Below are positions 26,884 through 34,343 of a DNA stretch of 40,425 bases, one piece after another (within the stretch, counting starts at the first letter, position 1; each line of letters opens with the position of its first letter). Source of the DNA: CAYOKT01 sp964404605 (GTDB taxonomy: Bacteria; Electryoneota; Electryoneia; Electryoneales; Electryoneaceae); the NCBI GenBank assembly GCA_964404605.1, contig CAYOKT010000017.1, forward strand, positions 1-40,425, written 5' to 3'. The position numbers and the translations under genes are program-made. The notes below the pieces were generated by a model that was given only the letters and a program-made list of their open reading frames with translations, did no database searches and had not been told where the DNA came from.

Positions 26884-27409
26884 AGGCTCCACCACCCAAA
26901 GGAGACAAACCGGCTGTATTGATCCCTCCGATGCACCACGTTCCTTGCAGGTACGAATAATCTGTGCGAGCAGGAAGAGGAATCGTGGTGAGTTGACGTC
27001 TAACTTAATATGTATAGGGAAGATGCAACGAGAATCAGGAAACCGTTACCGGGGCAACTCGGTTCTCGAAGATTCCAAAGGCAATCCTTCTGCGGAGAAG
27101 AGGTTGTCGGATGCACACGATAAAACGGTAAGCGCCGGTTGAGCAGGCCCCCCCTGCGAACCAGTGGATCGATTCATTGGAATCGCGTGATTCTGCTTGC
27201 CGTCAGACAGCCTGATTCAAGGCGTGTCCGCACAGGTGCAGCCGGGGCTGCAGCAAGCAGGCAGAGTGAACCGGTCCACCAGCCGAATCTGCGGAATTCG
27301 GTTTGTGAAAGCTATGCGACCCGGCCAGTTTCCGCAAGCCATTCAGGAAGATCTGCGAGAGTCTCCCCGGAGCCTAAAATGAGATTGAACGGGCGGCGGC
27401 CGGGAGCGC
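26884..27409. promoter_or_regulatory. Intergenic region upstream of the starch locus; probable promoter area
   Basis: 526 bases between the TonB-receptor start and the end of the DASS transporter gene, both on the minus strand, so the promoter of the first starch block should lie here. The clearest feature is an AT-rich patch at about 26990-27020 in otherwise GC-rich DNA, with TATACA on the minus strand at 27016-27011 as a possible -10. No convincing -35 is placed at the right distance, so this is weak. The short plus-strand open frames here have no ribosome-binding site or recognisable sequence, and I call no gene. Confidence 0.35.
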
Positions 27410-28966
27410 TCAGCGGACTGTCTCCACGGGGGCCTCCCGCCCCTGTTTCGCCCACTCGGGAAAGGATCGCGCCGGGCCGCCGAAGAAGGAGGGCCCCGCG
27501 AGGTGCACCAGCAGCGTAATCAGCACCGCGGCGATCAGGTTGAGGATGATCCCCGTCCTCGCCATCTCGATGATCCGCAACCGCCCGGTGCCGAAAACGA
27601 TGGCGTTCGGCGGGGTCGCCACCGGCATCATGAAGGCGCAGGAAGCCGAGAGGGTCGCCGGCACCATCAGGAAGAAGGGATTGCGCTGCAGGGCCACGGC
27701 CAGCGCCGCGAGAATCGGGAGGGCCATCTGGGTGGTCGCCGTGTTCGAGGTCAGCTCGGTCAACCCCATCATGATCACGCTGACCGAGGCGGTCATCACC
27801 ACCGGGGGCAGCACGGCCAGGCCGTGCATCTGCTGCCCGATCCAGTCCGCGAGGCCGCTGCGGATGATCGCCCCGGCGAGGGCGAACCCGCCCCCGAAGA
27901 GGAGGACGATCCTCCAAGGCAGCCGCTTCGCCGTGTCCCAGTTCATGATATGCCTCCCCGTCTCTCTCGCCGGGATCACGAAGAGCAGCGTCGCCCAGGC
28001 GATCGCCGCGGTGCCGTCACCCACGTACTCGGGATGGGGAAAAAGTCCCGACCAGCCGGGCAGGACGAAAGCGCCGATCTCGATCGGTTTGCGGGTGATC
28101 CAGGAGAGGGCCATCAGGACGAACACCGCCAGCACCACCCGCTCCTCGTATCCCGTCTTCCCGAGGCGCGCCAGCTCGGTGTCAAACACATCCTTCGCGC
28201 CCTGCGAGCGGATCCCGCGCATGTACATGGCGGCCAGCAACCCCCAGGCGATGCCAAGCAGCACCAGCGACAGGGGGAGGGCGAATTCCATCCACTGGGG
28301 GAAGGTGATCTCCGGACCCTCGGGAAAGTGCTGGGCGAAGAGCTGGGCGAAAACGAGGTTCGGCGGGGTGCCGACCAGGGTGGCGACCCCCCCGATGGAG
28401 GCGGAGAAGGCGACCCCGAGCAGCAGCCCGATGGAGAGCCGCCGGGCAGCCGCTGCATCGAGCATCCGGTCGTACCGGCTGAGCACGGCGGCGGCGATGG
28501 GAACCATCATCATCGTCGTCGCCGTGTTCGAGATCCACATCGAGAGCGCCGCCGTGGCGACCATGAACCCGAGGAGCGTCTTCTTCGGCCCTCCCCCCAG
28601 CCCGGCGACGATGTGCAGGGCGATCCGCTTGTGCAGGTTCCACCGTTCCATCGCCAGCGCGACGATGAACCCGCCGACGAAGAGGAAGACGATGTCATTG
28701 GTGTAGAGCCCCGCGAGCGCCTTGCCGGACATCACCCCGAGGGGCGGGAAGAGGACGAGGGGAAGCAGAGAGGTGATCGCCAGCGGCACCGCCTCGGTCA
28801 GCCACCAGAACCCCATCCAGGCCGTCACCGCCGCGGTGCGCGCGACCAGCGGATGATCCGGGTTCTCCGGCATGACCGCCCACACCGCGACGGCCAGGAT
28901 CGGACCGAGCGCCTGCGGCAGAACCGTGTGCCATCGCTTGGCGGGTCTTCCCTCCACGGCGTCCAT
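27410..28966 (-). CDS. SLC13/DASS family anion (dicarboxylate/sulfate-type) transporter
   Basis: A 518-aa inner-membrane symporter with a dozen or more hydrophobic segments. The two Ser-Asn-Thr signature hairpins of the divalent-anion:Na+ symporter family are both present: ISNTATTMMMVP (SNT at 146-148) and TSNTATTQMALP (SNT at 407-409). These loops form the sodium and carboxylate sites in VcINDY. Also typical are WWLTEAVPLAITSLLP at 54-69 and VGTPPNLVF at 198-206. Substrate could be C4-dicarboxylate, citrate, sulfate or phosphate and cannot be chosen from sequence. AGGGAGGG lies 7 bases before the ATG. It stands alone between the starch locus and the divergent betaine-type operon, with no clear functional link to either. 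Confidence 0.88.
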   Translation of the reverse strand: MDAVEGRPAKRWHTVLPQALGPILAVAVWAVMPENPDHPLVARTAAVTAWMGFWWLTEAVPLAITSLLPLVLFPPLGVMSGKALAGLYTNDIVFLFVGGFIVALAMERWNLHKRIALHIVAGLGGGPKKTLLGFMVATAALSMWISNTATTMMMVPIAAAVLSRYDRMLDAAAARRLSIGLLLGVAFSASIGGVATLVGTPPNLVFAQLFAQHFPEGPEITFPQWMEFALPLSLVLLGIAWGLLAAMYMRGIRSQGAKDVFDTELARLGKTGYEERVVLAVFVLMALSWITRKPIEIGAFVLPGWSGLFPHPEYVGDGTAAIAWATLLFVIPARETGRHIMNWDTAKRLPWRIVLLFGGGFALAGAIIRSGLADWIGQQMHGLAVLPPVVMTASVSVIMMGLTELTSNTATTQMALPILAALAVALQRNPFFLMVPATLSASCAFMMPVATPPNAIVFGTGRLRIIEMARTGIILNLIAAVLITLLVHLAGPSFFGGPARSFPEWAKQGREAPVETVR

Positions 28967-29347
28967 GGGACCGCCCTCCCTGCTGTTTCCAAGGTGAACA
29001 AACGGGAATATACCTCCTGCGATCCGGCGGGGGAGGCGGGCGGGGAGGAAATCGAATCGTCCCCGTGCGACGGACCGCCGCGCGCGATGAATTGCAGTTC
29101 GCCGGGCTTGAAACCGGCAAGGCGGGTCGGAGCCGTCTTATACTGAAAATTCAGCTATCCAGTGCGGAGCCGCCGGCCCGGGCGGGGCGAAGCGGCCGGA
29201 CACTCAGCAGCCGAGACAGGCCATGGCAGGAGCACATTCACCAGCGACAGCGGCGCGGCACAGGTTCCACCCTCCCCGCAACAGGTCGGCGATGCGTTGA
29301 GCAGGGAACCGGACCGAACCGCGGAAAGCCCCGCCGACAGGGCCGGG
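28967..29347. promoter_or_regulatory. Divergent intergenic region between DASS transporter and betaine-type ABC operon
   Basis: About 380 bases. On the plus strand a -10-like TATACT sits at 29139-29144, overlapping a short inverted repeat CTGAAAATTCAG (29143-29154). This is the only AT-rich spot of the region, but the expected -35 position holds only GGCAAG. On the minus strand TATATT, just upstream of the DASS gene, also lacks a -35 partner. An open frame runs upstream of 29348 but encodes low-complexity Arg/Gly/Ser-rich sequence and is not called. Confidence 0.3.
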
Positions 29348-30097
29348 ATGCTCGCCCTCGAGGCGGTGGAGAAATCCTTCGCCGGCATCCCCGTGCTGCG
29401 CCGGTTGACCCTGGCCCTCGCGCGGGGGGAGACCGCCATCCTCATCGGCCCCAGCGGCTGCGGAAAATCCACGGTGCTCCGCCTTCTCCTCGGGCTCCTG
29501 CGGCCGGACGGGGGCCGGGTACTTTTCGACGGCGAACCGCTGCGGGCCGACTCCCTTCGGAAAATCCGCCACCGCTGCGGGTATGTCATCCAGGAGGGCG
29601 GTCTCTTCCCGCACCTGACGGCCCGGGAAAACATCACCCTCCCGATCCACCGCCTCGGCTGGGATCCGTCCCGCATCGCAGCGCGCATCGGGGAGCTCAT
29701 CGCCCTGACCCGTTTCCCGGGGGACGGGCTGGACCGTTACCCGGTGGAGCTCTCCGGGGGGCAGCGGCAGCGGGTCGCCCTGATGCGCGCCCTCGCGGTC
29801 GACCCGGACGTGCTCCTGCTGGATGAGCCGCTGGGGGCGCTGGACCCGATGGTCCGCTACGAGCTGCAGGGCGACCTGCGGCGCATCTTCGAAACCCTCG
29901 GCAAGACAACCCTGCTGGTCACCCATGACCTCGCCGAGGCGGCCTGGTTCGGCAGGCGGATCATCCTGATGCGCGAGGGGCGGATCGTGCAGCAGGGCAG
30001 CCTCCGGGACCTCCATGATCACCCCGCCGACCCCTTCGTGACACAGTTTCTGCGGGCGCAACGGGCGGGTGAAGCCTCGGGGGAAACCGGCAGATGA
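29348..30097 (+). CDS. Osmoprotectant/betaine-type ABC transporter ATP-binding protein
   Basis: A 249-aa cytoplasmic ATPase of an importer in the OpuC/ProV/EgtV group. Walker A GPSGCGKS is at 34-41, the Q-loop Gln82 in VIQEGGLFPH (typical of this group), the signature LSGGQRQR at 135-142, Walker B LLLDEPLGALD at about 156-166 and the switch His193 in VTHD. It lacks the C-terminal CBS pair found in OpuCA and ProV, so ionic-strength sensing through CBS domains is not expected. The stop overlaps the next gene by ATGA, so the two are translationally coupled. An upstream TTG (29294) or GTG (29162) would add unconserved sequence; ATG 29348 begins directly at the ABC fold. Confidence 0.88.
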   Translation: MLALEAVEKSFAGIPVLRRLTLALARGETAILIGPSGCGKSTVLRLLLGLLRPDGGRVLFDGEPLRADSLRKIRHRCGYVIQEGGLFPHLTARENITLPIHRLGWDPSRIAARIGELIALTRFPGDGLDRYPVELSGGQRQRVALMRALAVDPDVLLLDEPLGALDPMVRYELQGDLRRIFETLGKTTLLVTHDLAEAAWFGRRIILMREGRIVQQGSLRDLHDHPADPFVTQFLRAQRAGEASGETGR

Positions 30098-31659
30098 CTC
30101 GAGCCCACCCGCGAGAAAGGCGACGGTTCCGCCCGGCGCGCAGGATGACGGCGAGCCTGATCGCACTCTGTCTCCTGCCGGCGATTTTCCCGCCGTCCAC
30201 CCGCGCCGCAGCCGGGGAGACAACACCGCTGCGGGTGGGGTCGAAGAAGTTCACCGAGTCGGTTGTCCTCGGCGAAATCGCCGCCGGGCTTCTCCGCACG
30301 GAGGGACTGGAGGTGGTTCACCAGCGGGAGCTGGGCGGAACCCGCGTTCTCTTCAACGCGTTGCTGCGGGGCGACCTGGATGCCTACCCGGACTACACCG
30401 GCACCCTGCGGCTCGAGGTGTTGAAGGAGCTGCATCTCGACTCGGACAGCGCCCTCGCCGCCGCCCTCGCCGGGCTCGGAATCCGGATGACCCCGCCCCT
30501 CGGCTTCAACAACACCTACGCCATCGGCATGCGGCCGGAGGTCGCGGATTCCCTCGGCATCCGCCGCATCTCGGACCTGCGCGACCATCCGGAGCTGAGG
30601 TTCGGGTTGACCAACGAGTTCCTCGACCGCGGGGACGGCTGGCCGAGCCTGCGAAGAACCTACCGGCTGCCGCAGTCGAACGTCCGCGGGCTGGATCATG
30701 ATCTCGCCTACCGGGCTCTCGCCGCCGGGCGGATCGATGTCATGGACCTTTACTCCACCGATGCCGAGATCGCCTACTACGGCCTGCGCGTCCTCGAGGA
30801 CGATCTCCGCCACTTCAGCCGGTACGACGCGGTTCTTCTCTATCGAGGAGGATTGGAACAATCCGCGCCGAAAGCCGTACAAGCCTTGCGAAGCTTGAGT
30901 GGAAAGATCGGTGAGACGACCATCCGGCGGCTGAACGCGCGGGTGAAGCTCGAGCGGGAACCGGAGAACGCGGTTGCCTCCTCCTACCTCGAGGCCGCCT
31001 TCGGCCTCCACCCGGAGACACGGGAGGAGACCCTCGCGGCGCGTCTGTGGCGACGGACGCTGGAGCATCTCTTCCTGGTTGTGACGGCTCTCACGGCGGG
31101 CATCCTGGTCGCGATCCCCCTCGGCGTCCTGGCGTTCAAACGCCCGGCGACAGCGCCGGTCATTCTCGGCTTCACCGGCATTCTGCAGACGATTCCCTCG
31201 CTGGCACTGCTGGTGTTCATGATCCCCCTGCTCGGCATCGCGGCGCCGCCGGCGATCGCCGCCCTCTTCCTCTACAGCCTGCTGCCGATGGTGCGGAACA
31301 CCCATGCGGGACTGAGTTCCATCCCGCCGGAGCTGGAGGAGTCGGCCGAGGCGCTCGGGCTTTCGCCCGCCGGCAGGCTGCTGCGGGTGGAGCTGCCGCT
31401 CGCTTCGCGGAGCATCCTCGCCGGGATCAAGACCTCGGCGGTGATCACGGTGGGCTTCGCCACCCTCGGCGCGTTGATCGGGGCCGGCGGCTACGGGCAG
31501 CCCATCCTCACCGGGATCCGGCTGGACAACTACGCCCTGATCCTCGAGGGGGCGATCCCCGCCGCGCTGCTCGCCCTCGCCGTGCAGGGGCTGTTCGACC
31601 TCGCCGAGCGGTGGATCGTCCCGCGGGGACTGCGTCTGAAACCGGGCGGCGGAAGATGA
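30094..31659 (+). CDS. Substrate-binding protein-permease fusion of a quaternary-amine (betaine/ergothioneine-type) ABC importer
   Basis: A 521-aa fusion. A signal or anchor segment (about 18-38) is followed by an OpuAC/OpuCC-type binding domain at about 46-305: VGSKKFTESVVLGEI at the start, GGTRVLFNALLRGDLDAYPD, then YTGT, and FNNTYAIGM. The permease follows at about 324-505, with an EAA-type loop ELEESAEALGLSPAGRLLRV. In Lactococcus OpuABC and pneumococcal EgtUBC the order is permease first and binding domain last, so the order here is reversed. The family binds glycine betaine, choline, carnitine or, in EgtU, ergothioneine. The next gene makes the betaine hercynine, which points to ergothioneine or hercynine as cargo; this is inference. 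Confidence 0.88.
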   Translation: MTRAHPRERRRFRPARRMTASLIALCLLPAIFPPSTRAAAGETTPLRVGSKKFTESVVLGEIAAGLLRTEGLEVVHQRELGGTRVLFNALLRGDLDAYPDYTGTLRLEVLKELHLDSDSALAAALAGLGIRMTPPLGFNNTYAIGMRPEVADSLGIRRISDLRDHPELRFGLTNEFLDRGDGWPSLRRTYRLPQSNVRGLDHDLAYRALAAGRIDVMDLYSTDAEIAYYGLRVLEDDLRHFSRYDAVLLYRGGLEQSAPKAVQALRSLSGKIGETTIRRLNARVKLEREPENAVASSYLEAAFGLHPETREETLAARLWRRTLEHLFLVVTALTAGILVAIPLGVLAFKRPATAPVILGFTGILQTIPSLALLVFMIPLLGIAAPPAIAALFLYSLLPMVRNTHAGLSSIPPELEESAEALGLSPAGRLLRVELPLASRSILAGIKTSAVITVGFATLGALIGAGGYGQPILTGIRLDNYALILEGAIPAALLALAVQGLFDLAERWIVPRGLRLKPGGGR

Positions 31660-31678
31660 AGCGAGAAGGGAAACCGTC

Positions 31679-32689
31679 GTGAAGGAAACGGAAGCGGCAA
31701 CAATGATGGGAAAAGCGGGGATGCGCTACGGCGCCGAGACGATCACGCTCGAGATGACCCCCTTTCTCGCCGACGCTCTCGCGGGCCTGTCCGGTGAACC
31801 CAGGTCCCTGCCGAGCAAGTACTTCTACGACCGGGAGGGCTCGCTCCTCTTCGACCGCATCTGCGAGACGCCCGAGTACTACCCGACACGCTGCGAGATC
31901 GAGATCATGCGCGACCACGGGCCGGAGATGGCGGAGCCGATCGGCCCGGAAGCGATGATCATCGAACTCGGATCGGGCAGCAGCCTGAAGACCCCGCTGC
32001 TCCTCGAACGGCTCGACCGCCCCGCGGCGTACGTGCCCGTGGACATCGCGGGCGAACACCTCCGCATGGCCGCCGAATCCCTCGCCCGGCGGTTCCCCTC
32101 CCTGCCCATCCTGCCGGTGAACGCGGACTTCACCGGTGAATTTCCCCTCCCCGATCCGGCCGCCACTCCCCGCCGAAGGGTGGTATACTTCCCCGGTTCG
32201 ACCATCGGCAACTTCCCTCCGCCGGAGGCCACGACCCTGCTGCGCCGTTTCGCCCGGATGACCGGGGCGGGCGGCGGATTGCTGATCGGGGTGGATCTGA
32301 AGAAGGACGTGCGGACCCTCGAGGCGGCGTACAACGACGCGGCCGGGGTGACACGAGCGTTCAACCTCAACCTGCTGGAACGGCTCAGGAGGGAACTGCA
32401 CGCCGAGGTCAGCGTACACCGGTTCGAACATCGCGCCGTGTACAACGAATCCGAGGGGCGAATCGAGATGCACCTGGTGAGCCGGGCCGCCCAGTCGATC
32501 CGCCTCGGAGGCCGTGAGTTCACCTTCCGCGCCGGGGAGACGATCCACACGGAGAACTCGTACAAGTACGACCCCGCCGGGTTCGCCGCCCTCGCCCGGG
32601 AAGCGGGCTGGCGGAAAGAGGGGTTCTGGTCGGACACACGTGGGTTGTTCAGCGTTCAGCTCTTCTCGGCGCAGGAACCCGGCGCATGA
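31679..32689 (+). CDS. egtD: L-histidine N-alpha-methyltransferase (EgtD)
   Basis: A 336-aa SAM-dependent enzyme that trimethylates histidine to hercynine, the first step of ergothioneine biosynthesis. EgtD hallmarks are visible: LPSKYFYDREGSLLFD (44-59), ETPEYYPTR (63-71), SAM-binding IIELGSGSSLKT (94-105), FPGSTIGNF (171-179) and RIEMHLVS (261-268, where family members carry a substrate-contacting Glu). Length fits the family (about 320-340). It follows the ABC fusion by 19 bases. The start is GTG 31679 with AAGGG upstream; ATG 31703 is an alternative. No EgtB sulfoxide synthase or EgtE is in the window, so the end product here could be hercynine, or EgtB is encoded elsewhere. Confidence 0.92.
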   Translation: MKETEAATMMGKAGMRYGAETITLEMTPFLADALAGLSGEPRSLPSKYFYDREGSLLFDRICETPEYYPTRCEIEIMRDHGPEMAEPIGPEAMIIELGSGSSLKTPLLLERLDRPAAYVPVDIAGEHLRMAAESLARRFPSLPILPVNADFTGEFPLPDPAATPRRRVVYFPGSTIGNFPPPEATTLLRRFARMTGAGGGLLIGVDLKKDVRTLEAAYNDAAGVTRAFNLNLLERLRRELHAEVSVHRFEHRAVYNESEGRIEMHLVSRAAQSIRLGGREFTFRAGETIHTENSYKYDPAGFAALAREAGWRKEGFWSDTRGLFSVQLFSAQEPGA

Positions 32690-32753
32690 GCAAGCCGAGC
32701 GAATGGCAGGTTAAGGGAGGGCGGCCGCTTGGATCGATTCAGGAGGAAGAGCA

Positions 32754-33497
32754 ATGCTGTCAGCCGAACAACGGCACACCTGCGAAGAGAATCCCGCCGA
32801 CTATTCGGATCTGAAGGCCCTGTTTCTGAATTGCACCTTGAAACCGTCTCCCCAACCGTCTCACACCCAGGGGTTGATTGATATCTCACGGGCGATCATG
32901 GAGAATACTGGTGTCGCGGTTGAGGTGCTGCGTCCGGTGGACCACGACATCGCCTACGGCGTCTACCCTGACATGCGCGATCATGGGTGGGAAAGTGATG
33001 AGTGGCCGGACATCTACCGGAAAGTTCAGGACGCGGACATCCTGGTGATTACATCTCCGATCTGGCTCGGTGAGAAGTCATCTGTCTGCACCAAGGTGAT
33101 CGAACGTCTCTATTCCTCATCCGGCGATCTGAATGAGAACGGGCAGTACGCCTATTACGGGAAGGTCGGGGGCTGCCTGATCACGGGCAACGAGGACGGC
33201 GCGAAACACTGCGCGATGAATATCCTCTATTCTCTCCAGCACCTCGGGTATGTCATCCCGCCCCAGGCGGATGCCGCCTGGCTGGGCGAAGCCGGCCCCG
33301 GCCCCTCTTATCTCGACCCGGGATCGGGCGGCCCGGAGAACGATTTCACGAATCGAAACACCACCTTCATGACCTGGAACCTGATGCACATGGCGAAGAT
33401 GATCAAGGAGGCGGGCGGTATTCCCGCGCATGGCAATCAACGCTCCGCCTGGGATGCCGGCTGCCGGTTCGATCATCCCAACCCGGAATACCGGTGA
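32754..33497 (+). CDS. Flavodoxin-fold NAD(P)H-dependent FMN reductase-like protein
   Basis: A 247-aa cytoplasmic flavoprotein-like sequence. The flavodoxin-fold core is readable: first strand and phosphate loop LFLNCTLKPSPQPSHTQGL, then ADILVITSPIWLGEKSS with the FMN-contacting loop, and GKVGGCLITGNEDGAKHC for the next strand and loop. Family members reduce quinones, chromate, azo compounds or iron, or act as flavin reductases; substrate unknown. A strong AGGAGG lies 7 bases before the ATG, 64 bases after egtD, so it may share that transcript. Base composition looks less GC-rich than its neighbours and the gene borders a repeat-rich gap, which hints at later acquisition but is not proof. Confidence 0.8.
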   Translation: MLSAEQRHTCEENPADYSDLKALFLNCTLKPSPQPSHTQGLIDISRAIMENTGVAVEVLRPVDHDIAYGVYPDMRDHGWESDEWPDIYRKVQDADILVITSPIWLGEKSSVCTKVIERLYSSSGDLNENGQYAYYGKVGGCLITGNEDGAKHCAMNILYSLQHLGYVIPPQADAAWLGEAGPGPSYLDPGSGGPENDFTNRNTTFMTWNLMHMAKMIKEAGGIPAHGNQRSAWDAGCRFDHPNPEYR

Positions 33498-33516
33498 TGC
33501 GCTGAGTGAGATGAGA

Positions 33517-33554
33517 CCCGGGACTGAAGTCCGCCACGGCGGACAAGTCCCGGG
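33517..33554. repeat. Nested palindrome with CCCGGG core
   Basis: The outer arms CCCGGGACT (33517-33525) and AGTCCCGGG (33546-33554) are exact complements. The inner arms GTCCGCC (33529-33535) and GGCGGAC (33538-33544) also pair. It starts 20 bases after the flavoprotein stop and could act as a 3'-end hairpin for that transcript. The same core appears at 108-128 and 33803-33824. Confidence 0.6.
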
Positions 33555-33565
33555 CCACCCACCGC

Positions 33566-33680
33566 TGTCATCCTGAACGCCAGTGAAGGATCTCGAAACA
33601 AAACGCTTCGTATCGAGAGGAATCGCATCGCTTCGAGACTCTTCGCTCGTCCCGACCTGTCGGGACGGCTCAGAGTGACA
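33566..33680. repeat. REP/MITE-like inverted repeat (TGTCATCCTGA type)
   Basis: The left arm TGTCATCCTGA...GGATCTCG (33566-33595) is an imperfect reverse complement of the right side CGAGACTCTTCGCTCG (33634-33649) plus GGCTCAGAGTGACA (33667-33680). The right side carries an inserted perfect hairpin GTCCCGAC/GTCGGGAC (33649-33656 and 33659-33666). This resembles the widespread small palindromic intergenic elements with TGTCATCCTGAGCG-like ends found in many environmental bacterial genomes. It encodes no protein. Its mobilising enzyme is not in the window. Confidence 0.65.
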
Positions 33681-33802
33681 TATTCCGCGTTCTACAAGAA
33701 TAAACAAGGATAGCCCGAGGTACCCCCCCTTTTTCGCTGAGCCACCCGCCTTCTCCCGACACATCGGGATATGGCGTGGCTGGTGTTCGCTGGCTACCCA
33801 TT

Positions 33803-33824
33803 CCCGGGATGCATCGCTCCCGGG
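33803..33824. repeat. CCCGGG-core hairpin downstream of arsC
   Basis: CCCGGGA (33803-33809) pairs with TCCCGGG (33818-33824) across an 8-nt loop. It lies 8 bases past the arsC stop, so it may serve as the 3' end of the ars transcript, although no U-tract follows on the minus strand. A smaller hairpin TCCCGA/TCGGGA lies at 33754-33769. The rest of the 33498-33831 gap holds no gene. Confidence 0.5.
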
Positions 33825-33831
33825 TTACGGC

Positions 33832-34254
33832 TCACCCACGCGCGCGGAGGAGGGGAATCAGGTGCTCCCGGATGGCATCGCGCACCTCGCGGAACTTCGG
33901 GAGGGCGATCTCGTCCGGCTCGCCCGTATACGGAGCGGGGTCCTCGAAGCCGAGATGCACCTGCTCCACGGGGCGCAAAAAGGCGGGACAGGTCTCCCGG
34001 GCATGATCGCACACGGTGATCACCAGGTCGAGGTCGTCACGGTCGAGAAACTCCTCGACGGATTTCGAGCGGGCACCGGCGAGGTCCAGCCCCACCTCGC
34101 GCATCACCTCGATCGCCCAGGGGTTCACCCGCGAGGGCTCCACCCCGGCGGAGAACGCCTCCCACCGGTCCGCGAGTTCATGGTTGATGAACGCCTCCGC
34201 CATGATGCTGCGGCAGGAGTTCCCGGTGCAGAGAACCAGGACCTTTTTCCTCAA
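33832..34254 (-). CDS. arsC: Arsenate reductase, thioredoxin-coupled (low-molecular-weight phosphatase fold)
   Basis: A 140-aa cytoplasmic enzyme reducing arsenate to arsenite for export by the Acr3 pump encoded just upstream. The P-loop CTGNSCRS places Cys9 and Arg15 at the active site. The redox pair Cys82 and Cys89 (VCDHARETCP) and the general acid Asp105 (FEDPAPYTG) match the Staphylococcus pI258/Bacillus ArsC layout, which depends on thioredoxin rather than glutaredoxin. The start is TTG 34254: GGAGGGG lies 7 bases before it and an in-frame stop lies two codons upstream, while a nearby ATG is in another frame. It is the last gene of the ars operon, 89 bases after acr3. Confidence 0.93.
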   Translation of the reverse strand: MRKKVLVLCTGNSCRSIMAEAFINHELADRWEAFSAGVEPSRVNPWAIEVMREVGLDLAGARSKSVEEFLDRDDLDLVITVCDHARETCPAFLRPVEQVHLGFEDPAPYTGEPDEIALPKFREVRDAIREHLIPLLRARG

Positions 34255-34343
34255 CAGTCATCCCCTCCGGTAGTCTTCTCCCGCCCTCCTCGCTTCCCGG
34301 CCGCGGGCTCCCCGCCGGGCGTTGCCGGGCGCGCCGGCCGCCC

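Noticed and set aside
26993..27018. TTGACG followed by TATAGG on the plus strand as a promoter
   Set aside because: Spacer of only 14 bases and no plus-strand gene downstream.
26786..27519. Short plus-strand frames between the TonB receptor and the DASS gene
   Set aside because: No ribosome-binding site, no recognisable sequence, and partial overlap with both flanking genes.
29162..29347. N-terminal extension of the ABC ATPase from a GTG start
   Set aside because: The extra 62 residues are Arg/Gly/Ser-rich and unlike any ABC ATPase; the fold begins at the ATG at 29348.
33498..33831. CRISPR array in the repeat-rich gap
   Set aside because: The repeats are different palindromes, not direct repeats with regular spacers, and no cas gene is near.
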